A stretch of 64,000 bases of DNA from Alteromonas sp. V450 (GTDB taxonomy: Bacteria; Pseudomonadota; Gammaproteobacteria; Enterobacterales; Alteromonadaceae): the NCBI RefSeq assembly GCF_001885075.1, contig NZ_MODU01000004.1, positions 3,162,001 through 3,226,000 on the forward strand. Direction: 5' to 3'. Each line of letters starts with the position of its first letter. Position 1 is the first letter of the stretch. Position numbers and translations under genes: made by a program. Under the pieces are notes generated by a model. That model saw nothing but the letters and a program-made list of their open reading frames with translations. It did no database searches and was not told the DNA's origin. Positions 55,969-64,000 of the stretch are shown in pieces.

Positions 55969-58371
55969 TTACCTAATTTTAATGTTTACAGACTGCTGAT
56001 AGTCGCACTCAAATGCAAGTGAAAGCGTTTTCCCTTTTTCGTCCCATGCAGCGGTTATTGCTTCACCGTTTACAGATACCGACGTCGGTTTTTGGTTTAA
56101 ACCGTGAACAACCCACGTCAGTTCTCTGCGTCGAGGCATGCCCACGTAGCTGCCGTCGCTAGCAAGCGTGAACTGTAAATTATTGCCCTGTGCTTTCGCA
56201 CGCATTTGAAGCGTGGTGAACAATCCCATTGCCGCGGCATTCGGTGTTTTCCCATCATCCTCGTAAAACGTGTATGAAGCACTGTTAACGGAGCTATCGT
56301 GCCAATAGTGAAACGTGAGTTGAGTAGCGTCGTATTCTTCAGTGCGAGCGAGTTTCTCACTCATCGGGACAAAGCTTCCCGCTTTAACCCAAACAGGAAA
56401 GTTGTCGTCAGAAAGTGGATAAGCAACGGTTTGGTCACCGACGTAGCGGGTGTCAGAAAAATAATCAAACCATACGCCACCAGGTAACGAAACGTTCCAC
56501 GTTGTTAAACCCGGTTCAGTGACGGGTGAGACCAGAAAAGCATCTCCCCATAAATAGCTTTCAGACGTTTCAAACCACTTATCGCTATTAAACGAAAGTG
56601 CCAAAGGTCGCATTAACGGCGTACCGAATAGCGAGTTTTCATACGCCAGCGAATAATTATAAGGAAGCATTGCATAGCGAAGCTTTATAAAATCACGCAC
56701 TATCGACTTTACTGGGTCATCGTGAAATACAGGTTCCGGAGCAATATTATCTTGCGCATGAGGCCTAAAAATAGGCGTGAAAACACCAAATTGAAGCCAG
56801 CGAGTGTAAAGTTCTGGGTCAAACACCTCACCACCGGCAAAACCGCCCAAATCTGAATGCGTATAAGCCAAACCAAACACACTCATTTGCAGCGCTAATT
56901 CGACTTGTGGTTTCAACCCACCCCAGCTTCGACTTACATCTCCAGTCCACGGTACCATTCCATAGCGCTGACTGCCTAAAAAGCCTGAGCGCATAAGCAC
57001 AAACGGCCTTGTTTCGCTCTGTAATGCACTAAGTCCTTCAAACACATTCTTAGCCCATTGATGTCCATAGCCATTATGAATTTCAGCCCCTTTTACTGTT
57101 CTTGTGCCCCAATGATGTTCAATGTCATCCGGATGTACTTCAGGCTCACCAAGGTCGCCCCACCAGCCTGAAACTCCTTGTTTAGCGAGCGATTCATAGA
57201 ATTGCCAGAACCAGCGCTGTCCCTGCTCACTAAACACGTCGACTAAACCCGTATTGCCAAAATAAAAATCAAACGTATACGGCGAGTTATCGCTTCTCGT
57301 GGCAAGGGCATTATAAGAAACCGCACTTTCCCATTGTTTTGACGTGGTAAGTATAAAAGGCTCAGTAATTACTACTGTTTTTACGTTTTGGGCGCTTAAA
57401 TCAGACATCATTTTTTCAGGCGCCGGAAACGTTTCGCTGTCCCAACTAAGATTGCCCATGTGGCCTTTAATGTCTTTACCGAACCAATATAAATCCAGCA
57501 CAACAGCATCCACGGGGATGTCTTGTTCGTTGAATTTGTCTACGACACTAAGCACTTCTTGCTGCGACTTGTAACCAAAACGAGAGGCGAAATTGCCGAA
57601 TGACCATCTAGGCGGCAACGGTTGTTTACCCGTAACTGATACTGTCTGATTCACCAAACTTGCCAAGTCATCTCCTAGCACCATGACATAACTCGCTCTG
57701 CCACCTTTAGCAGAAAAAAGCAGTTCGTCACGTTGTGTATGGCCAATATCTAGTTCGCCAGAAGCGGCGTTGTCAAACAATACACTGTAGTGGTTAGAGG
57801 ATATTACTGCTGATAGCCCAAAATACATTTGATTTGAAGACGTGGTATATCCATAGTGGGCTTTATTGAACAAGGGCATCTTGTGCCCTCTGCGGTTCAT
57901 TCCCAACACGCGCTGACCGCCGCCATACAGCATTTCATTGTCGTCAAGTAGAAACGAAAGGCTTACCCTGTCATTGGTTACCGATAAACCGTTTTTTTCC
58001 TGGGCTACTACGTCACCATTGAGCTTATAGGTAATCGCGTAGGTTTGCTTATCAATAACAGCTTCGGCGACGTCGGTTTTTAACGTAATGCTTGTAGCAC
58101 TTTCAATTACCTCTGGGGCTTTGATAAGGCTGTCGCTGTTTTCGGGTAATGCCATTGACGGTAAATTAGCGTAAGCCGTCCCGCTATCATCTGTTAGCGA
58201 GGTAACTTGAAAACTCAAGTTATCCAAAGCCTTAACCGTAAAGTCTTTTGTGTTGGTATCGATCTCAAGCGTACTGCCGGTGAGTTTATATTGCTGAATT
58301 TCTGCTGTTGCATATGTGGTTGTCAGTAGCAAAACTGCAGATACCGCTATTTTACGTGTATGCCAGATCAT
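55969..58371 (-). CDS. Exported GH31-family alpha-glucosidase/xylosidase
   Basis: 800 residues with a signal peptide (about 1-23). An N-terminal beta-sandwich holds GGGQRVLGMNRRG. The (beta/alpha)8 barrel holds DLYWFGKDIKGHMGN and WWGDLGEPEVH, where Asp406 is the nucleophile. SDLGGFAGG and FRPHAQDN follow, then C-terminal beta domains. Retaining glycosidase of family 31. The DLYW/GDLGEP pattern suggests alpha-glucan or oligosaccharide processing in the periplasm. Paired with the MFS transporter. Confidence 0.93.
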   Translation of the reverse strand: MIWHTRKIAVSAVLLLTTTYATAEIQQYKLTGSTLEIDTNTKDFTVKALDNLSFQVTSLTDDSGTAYANLPSMALPENSDSLIKAPEVIESATSITLKTDVAEAVIDKQTYAITYKLNGDVVAQEKNGLSVTNDRVSLSFLLDDNEMLYGGGQRVLGMNRRGHKMPLFNKAHYGYTTSSNQMYFGLSAVISSNHYSVLFDNAASGELDIGHTQRDELLFSAKGGRASYVMVLGDDLASLVNQTVSVTGKQPLPPRWSFGNFASRFGYKSQQEVLSVVDKFNEQDIPVDAVVLDLYWFGKDIKGHMGNLSWDSETFPAPEKMMSDLSAQNVKTVVITEPFILTTSKQWESAVSYNALATRSDNSPYTFDFYFGNTGLVDVFSEQGQRWFWQFYESLAKQGVSGWWGDLGEPEVHPDDIEHHWGTRTVKGAEIHNGYGHQWAKNVFEGLSALQSETRPFVLMRSGFLGSQRYGMVPWTGDVSRSWGGLKPQVELALQMSVFGLAYTHSDLGGFAGGEVFDPELYTRWLQFGVFTPIFRPHAQDNIAPEPVFHDDPVKSIVRDFIKLRYAMLPYNYSLAYENSLFGTPLMRPLALSFNSDKWFETSESYLWGDAFLVSPVTEPGLTTWNVSLPGGVWFDYFSDTRYVGDQTVAYPLSDDNFPVWVKAGSFVPMSEKLARTEEYDATQLTFHYWHDSSVNSASYTFYEDDGKTPNAAAMGLFTTLQMRAKAQGNNLQFTLASDGSYVGMPRRRELTWVVHGLNQKPTSVSVNGEAITAAWDEKGKTLSLAFECDYQQSVNIKIR

Positions 58372-58530
58372 TATTATTACCTTTACTTATTTAGCTCGGC
58401 GACCCAAGCCCTAGCGCATTCAATCGGAATTTCGGAAGATAGATGATAGCGACTACAAATACCGACTTAAATAAACATACGTATTCATAGTGTTAAAATT
58501 GTTAAATTTGTGATGTAGCTTCACGCCAAT

Positions 58531-58558
58531 AAAAAAAGCCCGCTGCGAAGAGCGGGCT
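58531..58558 (-). terminator. Rho-independent terminator of pckA
   Basis: AGCCCGCT/AGCGGGCT, 8-bp stem, 6-base loop, seven T on the minus strand, about 50 bases after the pckA stop. Confidence 0.9.
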
Positions 58559-58610
58559 AAAACATCAATCACGTTGAGTGTGATAAACGTTGGGAAGGGG
58601 CAGACCTTTT

Positions 58611-60173
58611 TTAGTTACCGGGTCCGGCTTTTACGATAGCGTCACTGACATCGTACTTGGTAAAGTTTTGTTGGAAGTCGTTTACAAGGTTAGCGGCGAA
58701 TTCGTTATATTTCTCTTTATCAGCCCACGTATTTTGTGGAACGAGTAAATTGCTATCCACACCAGGAATTGACACCGGCACATCAAGATTTAGGGCGTCG
58801 ATATGCTGCGTTTCAACATCGGCAAGTTCACCAGAAACAATAGCGTCAATAATCGCCCGCGTAGTAGGAATATCAAAACGACTACCCGTACCATATGGAC
58901 CACCAGTCCAACCAGTATTCACTAAGTAAACTTTAGCGCCAAAGGCTTTAACCCGTTTGATTAAAAGCTCTGCATACACGCCTGCAGGTCTTGGGAAGAA
59001 TGGCGCACCAAAGCACGTTGAAAAGGTTGATTCGATGTCACTTGTTGATCCAATTTCCGTTGAACCTACTTTTGCCGTATAGCCACTGAGGAAATGATAA
59101 GCCGCCGCTTCTTCGCTCAATACCGATACCGGAGGCAATACGCCACTCACGTCACACGTTAAAAAGACAACCGAGCGAGGCTCACCACCTCGGTTCTCTG
59201 CTACACGCTTTTCAATATGCTCAAGCGGGTAAGCAGCGCGAGAATTCTGCGTAAGCGAGGTGTTGGTGTAATCTGGCGTACGTGTCTCATCTAACACAAC
59301 GTTTTCTAAAATAGTGCCAAACTTAATTGCATTCCATATAACCGGCTCATTCTTTTGCGACAGGTCGATGCACTTGGCGTAGCAGCCACCTTCAATATTA
59401 AATACGCTGCCTGGTGCCCAACCGTGTTCATCGTCGCCAATTAAAAAACGCTTTGGATCAGCCGATAGCGTTGTCTTACCAGTACCAGAAAGACCGAAGA
59501 ACAAGGTAACGTCACCTTCTTCGCCCACGTTCGCAGAACAGTGCATTGGAAGCACATCCTTAGCAGGCAGTAGAAAGTTCTGAACCGAGAACATTGCTTT
59601 TTTCATCTCGCCGGCATAACGCATTCCGGCAAGAAGTACTCGCTTCTTGGCGAAGTTAATGATTACCGTGCCGTCGCTATTCGTGCCATCTCGCTCAGGA
59701 TCACATGTAAAACCAGGTACATTTAATATTTGCCACGGCTGTTCGCCTTTCACGTTCCATTGCTCAGGAATAATAAACAAGTTACGGGCAAATACATGCT
59801 GCCACGCAGTTTGTGTTCTTACCTCTAGCGATAATGCGTGATCGACATCTGAGCCCACCTGGAGATGAGATAGAAAATGCTCTTGTGTAGATAGATAGGC
59901 CTCAACACGCTCCCATAACGCATCAAATTTGTCAGCGTCAAAAGGCTTGTTAACCTTTCCCCAATCTATATCGTTCTCAGTTGTGGGTTCTTTCACGATA
60001 AAACGGTCGTTAGGAGAACGACCCGTTCTTTTGCCCGTCTCGACGACTAATGCACCATTTTTGTCAAGCACACCTTCACCGCGCTTTACTGCGCGTTCGA
60101 TAAGCTCTGCGTTTGTTAAATCGACAAGCGGCGTTACTTTTATATCCGATTGAATTGAGGTTGCTGCGGTCAT
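58611..60173 (-). CDS. pckA: Phosphoenolpyruvate carboxykinase (ATP)
   Basis: 520 residues, gluconeogenic conversion of oxaloacetate to PEP with [17 protein letters not shown] (substrate arginine), the kinase loop [22 protein letters not shown] and the SAYTAKV-like [11 protein letters not shown] are in order. Normal length near 520-540. Monocistronic, with its own terminator. Confidence 0.97.
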   Translation of the reverse strand: MTAATSIQSDIKVTPLVDLTNAELIERAVKRGEGVLDKNGALVVETGKRTGRSPNDRFIVKEPTTENDIDWGKVNKPFDADKFDALWERVEAYLSTQEHFLSHLQVGSDVDHALSLEVRTQTAWQHVFARNLFIIPEQWNVKGEQPWQILNVPGFTCDPERDGTNSDGTVIINFAKKRVLLAGMRYAGEMKKAMFSVQNFLLPAKDVLPMHCSANVGEEGDVTLFFGLSGTGKTTLSADPKRFLIGDDEHGWAPGSVFNIEGGCYAKCIDLSQKNEPVIWNAIKFGTILENVVLDETRTPDYTNTSLTQNSRAAYPLEHIEKRVAENRGGEPRSVVFLTCDVSGVLPPVSVLSEEAAAYHFLSGYTAKVGSTEIGSTSDIESTFSTCFGAPFFPRPAGVYAELLIKRVKAFGAKVYLVNTGWTGGPYGTGSRFDIPTTRAIIDAIVSGELADVETQHIDALNLDVPVSIPGVDSNLLVPQNTWADKEKYNEFAANLVNDFQQNFTKYDVSDAIVKAGPGN

Positions 60174-60216
60174 GGCTGTTACCCTTTACGTAATTTTTCA
60201 AAAGCACTTTCAAAAA

Positions 60217-60244
60217 AGTATCACCTGTCAGAGTCTAATGTAAA
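60217..60244 (-). promoter_or_regulatory. Candidate promoter of pckA
   Basis: On the minus strand, TTTACA and GATACT with 16 bases between, about 45 bases before the pckA ATG. Confidence 0.45.
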
Positions 60245-60574
60245 CAAAGGTATTGACGCATTTTTTATATACATAACCACTATCAGCAAAAGTTAACTTT
60301 CAATAAATATGTAATTTAATTACAAAGAAAAGGTTTTACCTTCAAAAAACGTCAAATTTTCTGCGTAAACATGTTGCTTGATCGTCAAACCAACGTAATT
60401 TTTGTCGTGAAAAGAATTTGAAAATGTTAAGGCGTTTCATCAATATTTTCGACAAAAGCCAAAAGCGAAGCGTACTTAAACGCTACGCACATTTACACGC
60501 GGTCATTTTTTAACCACATGTGAAGCGTTAAAAGAAAGTAAAACGTAGGATTGGTAAAATCGTAATGAAAAACA

Positions 60575-60610
60575 AAACGCACTGTAGCACCAGCGAAGCG
60601 CTGGTGCTAC
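60575..60610 (-). terminator. Terminator after hslO
   Basis: Perfect 12-bp stem GTAGCACCAGCG/CGCTGGTGCTAC with a 3-base loop (60584-60610). On the minus strand it is followed, after six bases, by TTTTGTTTTT. It lies 11 bases past the hslO stop. Confidence 0.7.
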
Positions 60611-60620
60611 GTAAACCGGA

Positions 60621-61520
60621 TTACTGGCTAGACTGCGGCACGTCAACATTTCCGCTATGAATCGCCTCAATATCAATACTATCGAAGCGATATTCAGTGT
60701 GGCAATATTGGCAGTTCATTTTTACCGCGCCCTCTTCTTCTGCGATAGCAAGAAGTTCCGCTTTTTCTACATGTCTAAGTGCTTCTGCACTGCGTTCTTT
60801 TGAACATGTGCAAGCGAAAGATACTGCTTGTGGCGAATACAACTCAATATCTTCTTGGTGATAAAGTCGATACAAAATGTCTTCAACAGATAATGAAAAG
60901 ACTTCGTTTGATGTCAGTGTGTCAGTAAGTGCAGAGATATGCTCAAACTCAGTAGCTTGTGACACATCTGTTGCACTCGCGTCAGTGGGTAGTACTTGCA
61001 GTAAAATACCAGCGGCCTTGGCGTTTTTTGCATCGCTGAGGTCTGTCATCAAATGTACACTCGTCGCTAGTTGCTCCGACTGACTAAAATACCCTTCGAT
61101 ACACGCCGCTAAACTCGGTTTGTCCAATGCAACAACCCCTTGATAGCGCTCTCCTTCGTCAGGAGTGATGGTAATAACAAGCACCGCCTGCTTAACAAGT
61201 TCAGCGAAAGATTCCGGCAAAGCGTCAAGCGACTCGTCCCAGCGCGCGACGCCGCGAAGCGTCTGTTCGTGCGTAGCGTTAAGTACAGCATAACTTACTG
61301 GACCTTTGCTCTGAATTTGTAGAGAAATCTCACCTTCAAATTTTAATGTCGCAGTGAGCAATGATGTGGCAGCGGCCATTTCGCTTAATAACGACTGAAT
61401 TTGAACGGGATACTCGTAGCTATGAATAATGTTATTCAGGCTCTCGTCTAGGCGAACTAGTTCGCCGCGCACATTCGCTTGAGTAAAAATAAAGCGGTGT
61501 AATTTATCAAAATCGCTCAT
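60621..61520 (-). CDS. hslO: Redox-regulated chaperone Hsp33
   Basis: 299 residues. N-terminal chaperone domain (FTQANVRGELVRLDESL) and C-terminal zinc centre C-x-C (FACTCSKE) plus C-x-x-C (NCQYCHTEY). Under oxidation the cysteines form disulfides, zinc is released and the holdase becomes active. It starts 21 bases after hslR, the usual hslR-hslO pair. Confidence 0.97.
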   Translation of the reverse strand: MSDFDKLHRFIFTQANVRGELVRLDESLNNIIHSYEYPVQIQSLLSEMAAATSLLTATLKFEGEISLQIQSKGPVSYAVLNATHEQTLRGVARWDESLDALPESFAELVKQAVLVITITPDEGERYQGVVALDKPSLAACIEGYFSQSEQLATSVHLMTDLSDAKNAKAAGILLQVLPTDASATDVSQATEFEHISALTDTLTSNEVFSLSVEDILYRLYHQEDIELYSPQAVSFACTCSKERSAEALRHVEKAELLAIAEEEGAVKMNCQYCHTEYRFDSIDIEAIHSGNVDVPQSSQ

Positions 61521-61541
61521 ATGTGATCCTATTATGCAGAC

Positions 61542-61946
61542 CTATTGCTGCTTGAATTTAATAATCTGGCGTCGCTGTTTCTTATCTGGCCTATGCTCAG
61601 GCTTAGGGCTGTGAAATGCGTTCATTTTTCGTGCAACCTGATTCTCTTCCCGTTTCGTTACACTTTGTGCCGTTTCTTCGTAAAGATTCTGTGCCAATGG
61701 CGCGCTGAGTCGCTTATCACTTAAAGCAAGCACTTTAATTTCGCGTAGATCCCATCCTGAAGGAACTTTTATCATGGCGCCAAGCTCTACATGCTTACCT
61801 GGTTTGGCGCGCTGCCCGTTATACTGCACCTTTCCCGACTGGACCATATCTCTGGCAATAGCTCGGGTTTTGAAGAAACGAGCAGCCCAAAGCCACTTGT
61901 CCAGCCGTACATTTTGTGTTGTATTGTTGCTAACCGATTGACTCAT
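61542..61946 (-). CDS. hslR: Heat-shock protein Hsp15, ribosome-associated
   Basis: 134 residues. S4 RNA-binding domain VRLDKWLWAARFFKTRAIARDMVQSGKVQYNG near the start, then a basic C-terminal tail (RPDKKQRRQIIKFKQQ). Binds free 50S subunits carrying nascent chains. First gene of hslR-hslO. A T-rich, otherwise featureless 128-base gap separates it from divergent gspC. Confidence 0.95.
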   Translation of the reverse strand: MSQSVSNNTTQNVRLDKWLWAARFFKTRAIARDMVQSGKVQYNGQRAKPGKHVELGAMIKVPSGWDLREIKVLALSDKRLSAPLAQNLYEETAQSVTKREENQVARKMNAFHSPKPEHRPDKKQRRQIIKFKQQ

Positions 61947-62074
61947 GTAATAATTTCGTAATGGTGTAGCTTTAGTGTTGTGACCCCCACCGTTACTAGG
62001 CTATTATGAGGTCGCTAAAGCGCGGTAAACCAAATTAACTATAATATTAAAAAAGCAGTAGCATTAGTGGCAGC

Positions 62075-63001
62075 ATGATATTTAATAAACTCAATCAACA
62101 CGCTCTGGTTGTTTATGTTAACCAGCACCAGAAGCAACTACATACACTGGTAGTGGTACTGCTCAGCCTTTATTTGATTGCTTTCGCCGCCAAACTTGTC
62201 TGGCAAATTATACCCGAACCTCAGCTTTCTGCGACATCCCCAGTAACCGTAAGCCCTGTAATTTCTTCACCATCCGCAGGAAGTGGGGTCAATATTCGTA
62301 AAATACAACAGTTAAATTTATTTGGTAACGCGGCGGCAAAACCCATTGAACCCGTTGCACAAGTAACCGATGCGCCAGAAACCAGATTAAACCTAACCTT
62401 AACGGGGGTGGTAGCGAGTTCCAACCAAGAAGCAGGGACCGCTATAATCGAGCATCGCGGCAGCCAAGCTGTATATGGCTTGGGAGAAAAAATTGAAGGT
62501 ACCAATGCTACACTTCAAAGCGTATACAACGACCGTGTAATCATAAAAAACGGGGTTAGAAATGAAACGCTTATGCTTGACGGTATCGATTATGACGAAG
62601 CAAACCGTCGTCGCGAAAGGCAAGCTCGCCAGAGCCCCAATTCGAGTAATGAAGAAGACGACGAGCAGGCGGTTTCACTTAGTGAAGAAGCGCTAGAAGC
62701 CACCGCAGCATTGCGCCAACGCCCGGCAAGTTTCGCCGACTTTATTTCTATCGCGCCCAAAACTGAAGACGGACAACTCATTGGTTATCAAGTCAGCCCA
62801 GGTAAGGATCCTGCACTTTTTCAATCAGCAGGTCTTCAAGCTGGTGACGTTATTACACAAATTAACGGGTTGGACTTGACCGACCTGCAGCAATCCCAAG
62901 AAGCATTGTCCGAGCTGCGCAATGCAGAAAATATAGAATTAACGATTATTCGTGATAACAGTCTAACGACGATATATCTCGATTTACCCGAGCAAGAATA
63001 A
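62075..63001 (+). CDS. gspC: Type II secretion system protein GspC
   Basis: 308 residues. One transmembrane helix at about 24-47, then the periplasmic HR domain (about 75-170) that contacts GspD, and a C-terminal PDZ domain (LIGYQVSPGKDPALFQSAGLQAGDVITQINGLDL). An acidic linker (NEEDDEQAV) lies between. The inner-membrane clamp to the secretin. First gene of the operon; gspD starts 95 bases later. Confidence 0.95.
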   Translation: MIFNKLNQHALVVYVNQHQKQLHTLVVVLLSLYLIAFAAKLVWQIIPEPQLSATSPVTVSPVISSPSAGSGVNIRKIQQLNLFGNAAAKPIEPVAQVTDAPETRLNLTLTGVVASSNQEAGTAIIEHRGSQAVYGLGEKIEGTNATLQSVYNDRVIIKNGVRNETLMLDGIDYDEANRRRERQARQSPNSSNEEDDEQAVSLSEEALEATAALRQRPASFADFISIAPKTEDGQLIGYQVSPGKDPALFQSAGLQAGDVITQINGLDLTDLQQSQEALSELRNAENIELTIIRDNSLTTIYLDLPEQE

Positions 63002-63096
63002 CGCTAGAAATATGAGGGTAAATACCACGTATTCAGGAAATCGTGGCTATTGTAGACTGATAACGCTCTAAGAATTAGGAAATGAAGGAAGTTAGA

Positions 63097-64000
63097 ATGA
63101 AAAGCCGTACTGGCCACAAATTATTATCTCGCTTGGGCACAGCTATGTGTACGGCACTTCTGTGTTTCTCAGTCACCGCCGCTGAGTACATGCCTAATTT
63201 TAAAGATACTGATATCAACGAATTTATAAATATTGTTGGCAAAAATCTTGAGCGAACAATCATTGTCGACCCTAATGTTAGGGGAAAAATTAGCGTACGT
63301 AGCTACGACATGTTAAACGAAGATCAGTACTACCAGTTTTTCTTAAATGTGCTTCAAGTGTATGACTTCGCTGTCGTTGAAATGCCAAGTGGAATTTTAA
63401 AAGTAGTACGCTCTAAGGATGCGAAAACATCGAATATCCCGGTTGTTGAAGGTGCAAATCGTGACGGTGATGAAATGATCACGCGTGTAGTCCCCGTTTA
63501 TAACGTGCCAGTACGTGAACTTGCCCCTATTCTACGACAACTTAACGACCAAGCAGGAGGCGGTAACGTTGTCAGCCATGATCCATCAAACGTGATGATG
63601 TTGACAGGGCGTGCGGCCGTTGTTAACCGGCTGGTTGAGATAATTGAACGTGTCGATCGTGCGGGTGACGAAGAAGTTGAAATAGTGAAACTGCGCTTTG
63701 CATCGGCTTCCGAAATGGTGCGCATTATTGAAAGCATCAATAAATCGCAAGGAAAGGCCAATACTGGCGCCAAGTCTGAGCCTCGTGTTGTTGCCGATGA
63801 TCGCACTAATTCAGTCATTGTTAGTGGCGACGTAAAAGCGCGACAGCGCCTTATCAACCTAATTCAAAGGATGGATCAAGAACTCGAGACCAACGGCAAT
63901 ACGCGCGTTCTATTTTTAAACTACGCCAAAGCGGAAGATCTCGTTAAAGTACTTCAAGGCGTATCTGCAAGTATTCAAGCCGAGGAACAAGGCAGCGCAA
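63097..64000 (+). CDS. gspD: Type II secretion secretin GspD, 3' end cut by window
   Basis: 301 codons present of about 650-700. Signal peptide (hydrophobic run ending SVTAAEYM), then N0 (NFKDTDINEFINIVGKNLERTIIVDPNVRGKISV) and the repeated N1/N2 domains (RVVPVYNVPVRELAPILRQL; EIVKLRFASASEMVRIIE). The secretin core lies outside the window. The ATG at 63097 has AAGGA 7 bases upstream; the ATG at 63082 would add five residues with poor spacing. It forms the outer-membrane channel. Confidence 0.95.
   Translation, partial: MKSRTGHKLLSRLGTAMCTALLCFSVTAAEYMPNFKDTDINEFINIVGKNLERTIIVDPNVRGKISVRSYDMLNEDQYYQFFLNVLQVYDFAVVEMPSGILKVVRSKDAKTSNIPVVEGANRDGDEMITRVVPVYNVPVRELAPILRQLNDQAGGGNVVSHDPSNVMMLTGRAAVVNRLVEIIERVDRAGDEEVEIVKLRFASASEMVRIIESINKSQGKANTGAKSEPRVVADDRTNSVIVSGDVKARQRLINLIQRMDQELETNGNTRVLFLNYAKAEDLVKVLQGVSASIQAEEQGSA

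Larger units (their letters stand above)
60174..60620. other. Intergenic region between hslO and pckA
   Basis: 447 AT-rich bases. It holds the hslO terminator at its left end and the probable pckA promoter at its right end. No open frame with a ribosome site and no other strong hairpin were seen in between, so a long pckA leader or extra upstream control sites are possible. Confidence 0.5.

Overview
The window looks like a chromosomal stretch of a marine gammaproteobacterium of the Alteromonas type (Alteromonadaceae). The basis is gene order and content: groES-groEL, fxsA, cutA, dsbD, aroQ-accB-accC, prmA, dusB-fis, purH, purD, ompR-envZ, pckA, hslR-hslO and the start of a type II secretion operon. 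It also carries a split-subunit PntAA/PntAB/PntB transhydrogenase and an exported sulfatase with a GlyGly-CTERM-like tail. The genus call is inference from gene content. No rRNA, tRNA or CRISPR array was recognised.

Layout. 1-5.4 kb (minus strand): amino-sugar synthesis, with glmS (cut by the window start), its DeoR-type regulator, a YdgJ-like oxidoreductase and glmU. 5.6-11.3 kb: a membrane GGDEF protein with a degenerate motif, a tight alkylation-repair cluster (Ada/AlkA fusion, Ogt, EamA transporter) and an exported serine hydrolase. 11.3-16.8 kb: speA, a small unknown protein and the three-gene transhydrogenase. 17-24 kb: accessory genes, including unknown exported proteins, a parvulin, the sulfatase, a secreted zinc peptidase and a three-gene operon built around a MazG-like fusion protein. 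24.2-33 kb: conserved core (groESL to accC).

33-43.3 kb is an accessory block lying between accC and prmA, genes that are close neighbours in many gammaproteobacteria. It holds a 7-bp tandem repeat, two candidate small RNAs, a beta-barrel-like protein, a FAN1-type nuclease fused to a DnaQ-type exonuclease, an HNH protein, a CPXCG zinc-ribbon-like protein, a flavin-reductase-like protein, a HiPIP, a lipoprotein amidase and an orphan solute-binding protein. The FAN1 gene is split by an intact IS3-family element (37242-38533). Removing the element and one copy of its 3-bp target duplication restores one reading frame of about 714 codons. This is the clearest unexpected event in the window.

43.5-64 kb returns to core functions: prmA, dusB-fis, purH, an exported methyltransferase-like protein, purD, prkB, a DUF2855 protein, ompR-envZ, an MFS transporter beside a GH31 alpha-glucosidase, pckA, hslR-hslO, and gspC-gspD (cut by the window end). 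The secretion system fits the exported enzymes seen here. The GlyGly-CTERM-type sulfatase in particular belongs to a class that in Vibrio is processed by rhombosortase and handled by type II secretion.

Start codons were revised where the longest ORF ran past the family start or where a ribosome binding site pointed elsewhere. Function calls come from reading motifs by eye; no database search was run.
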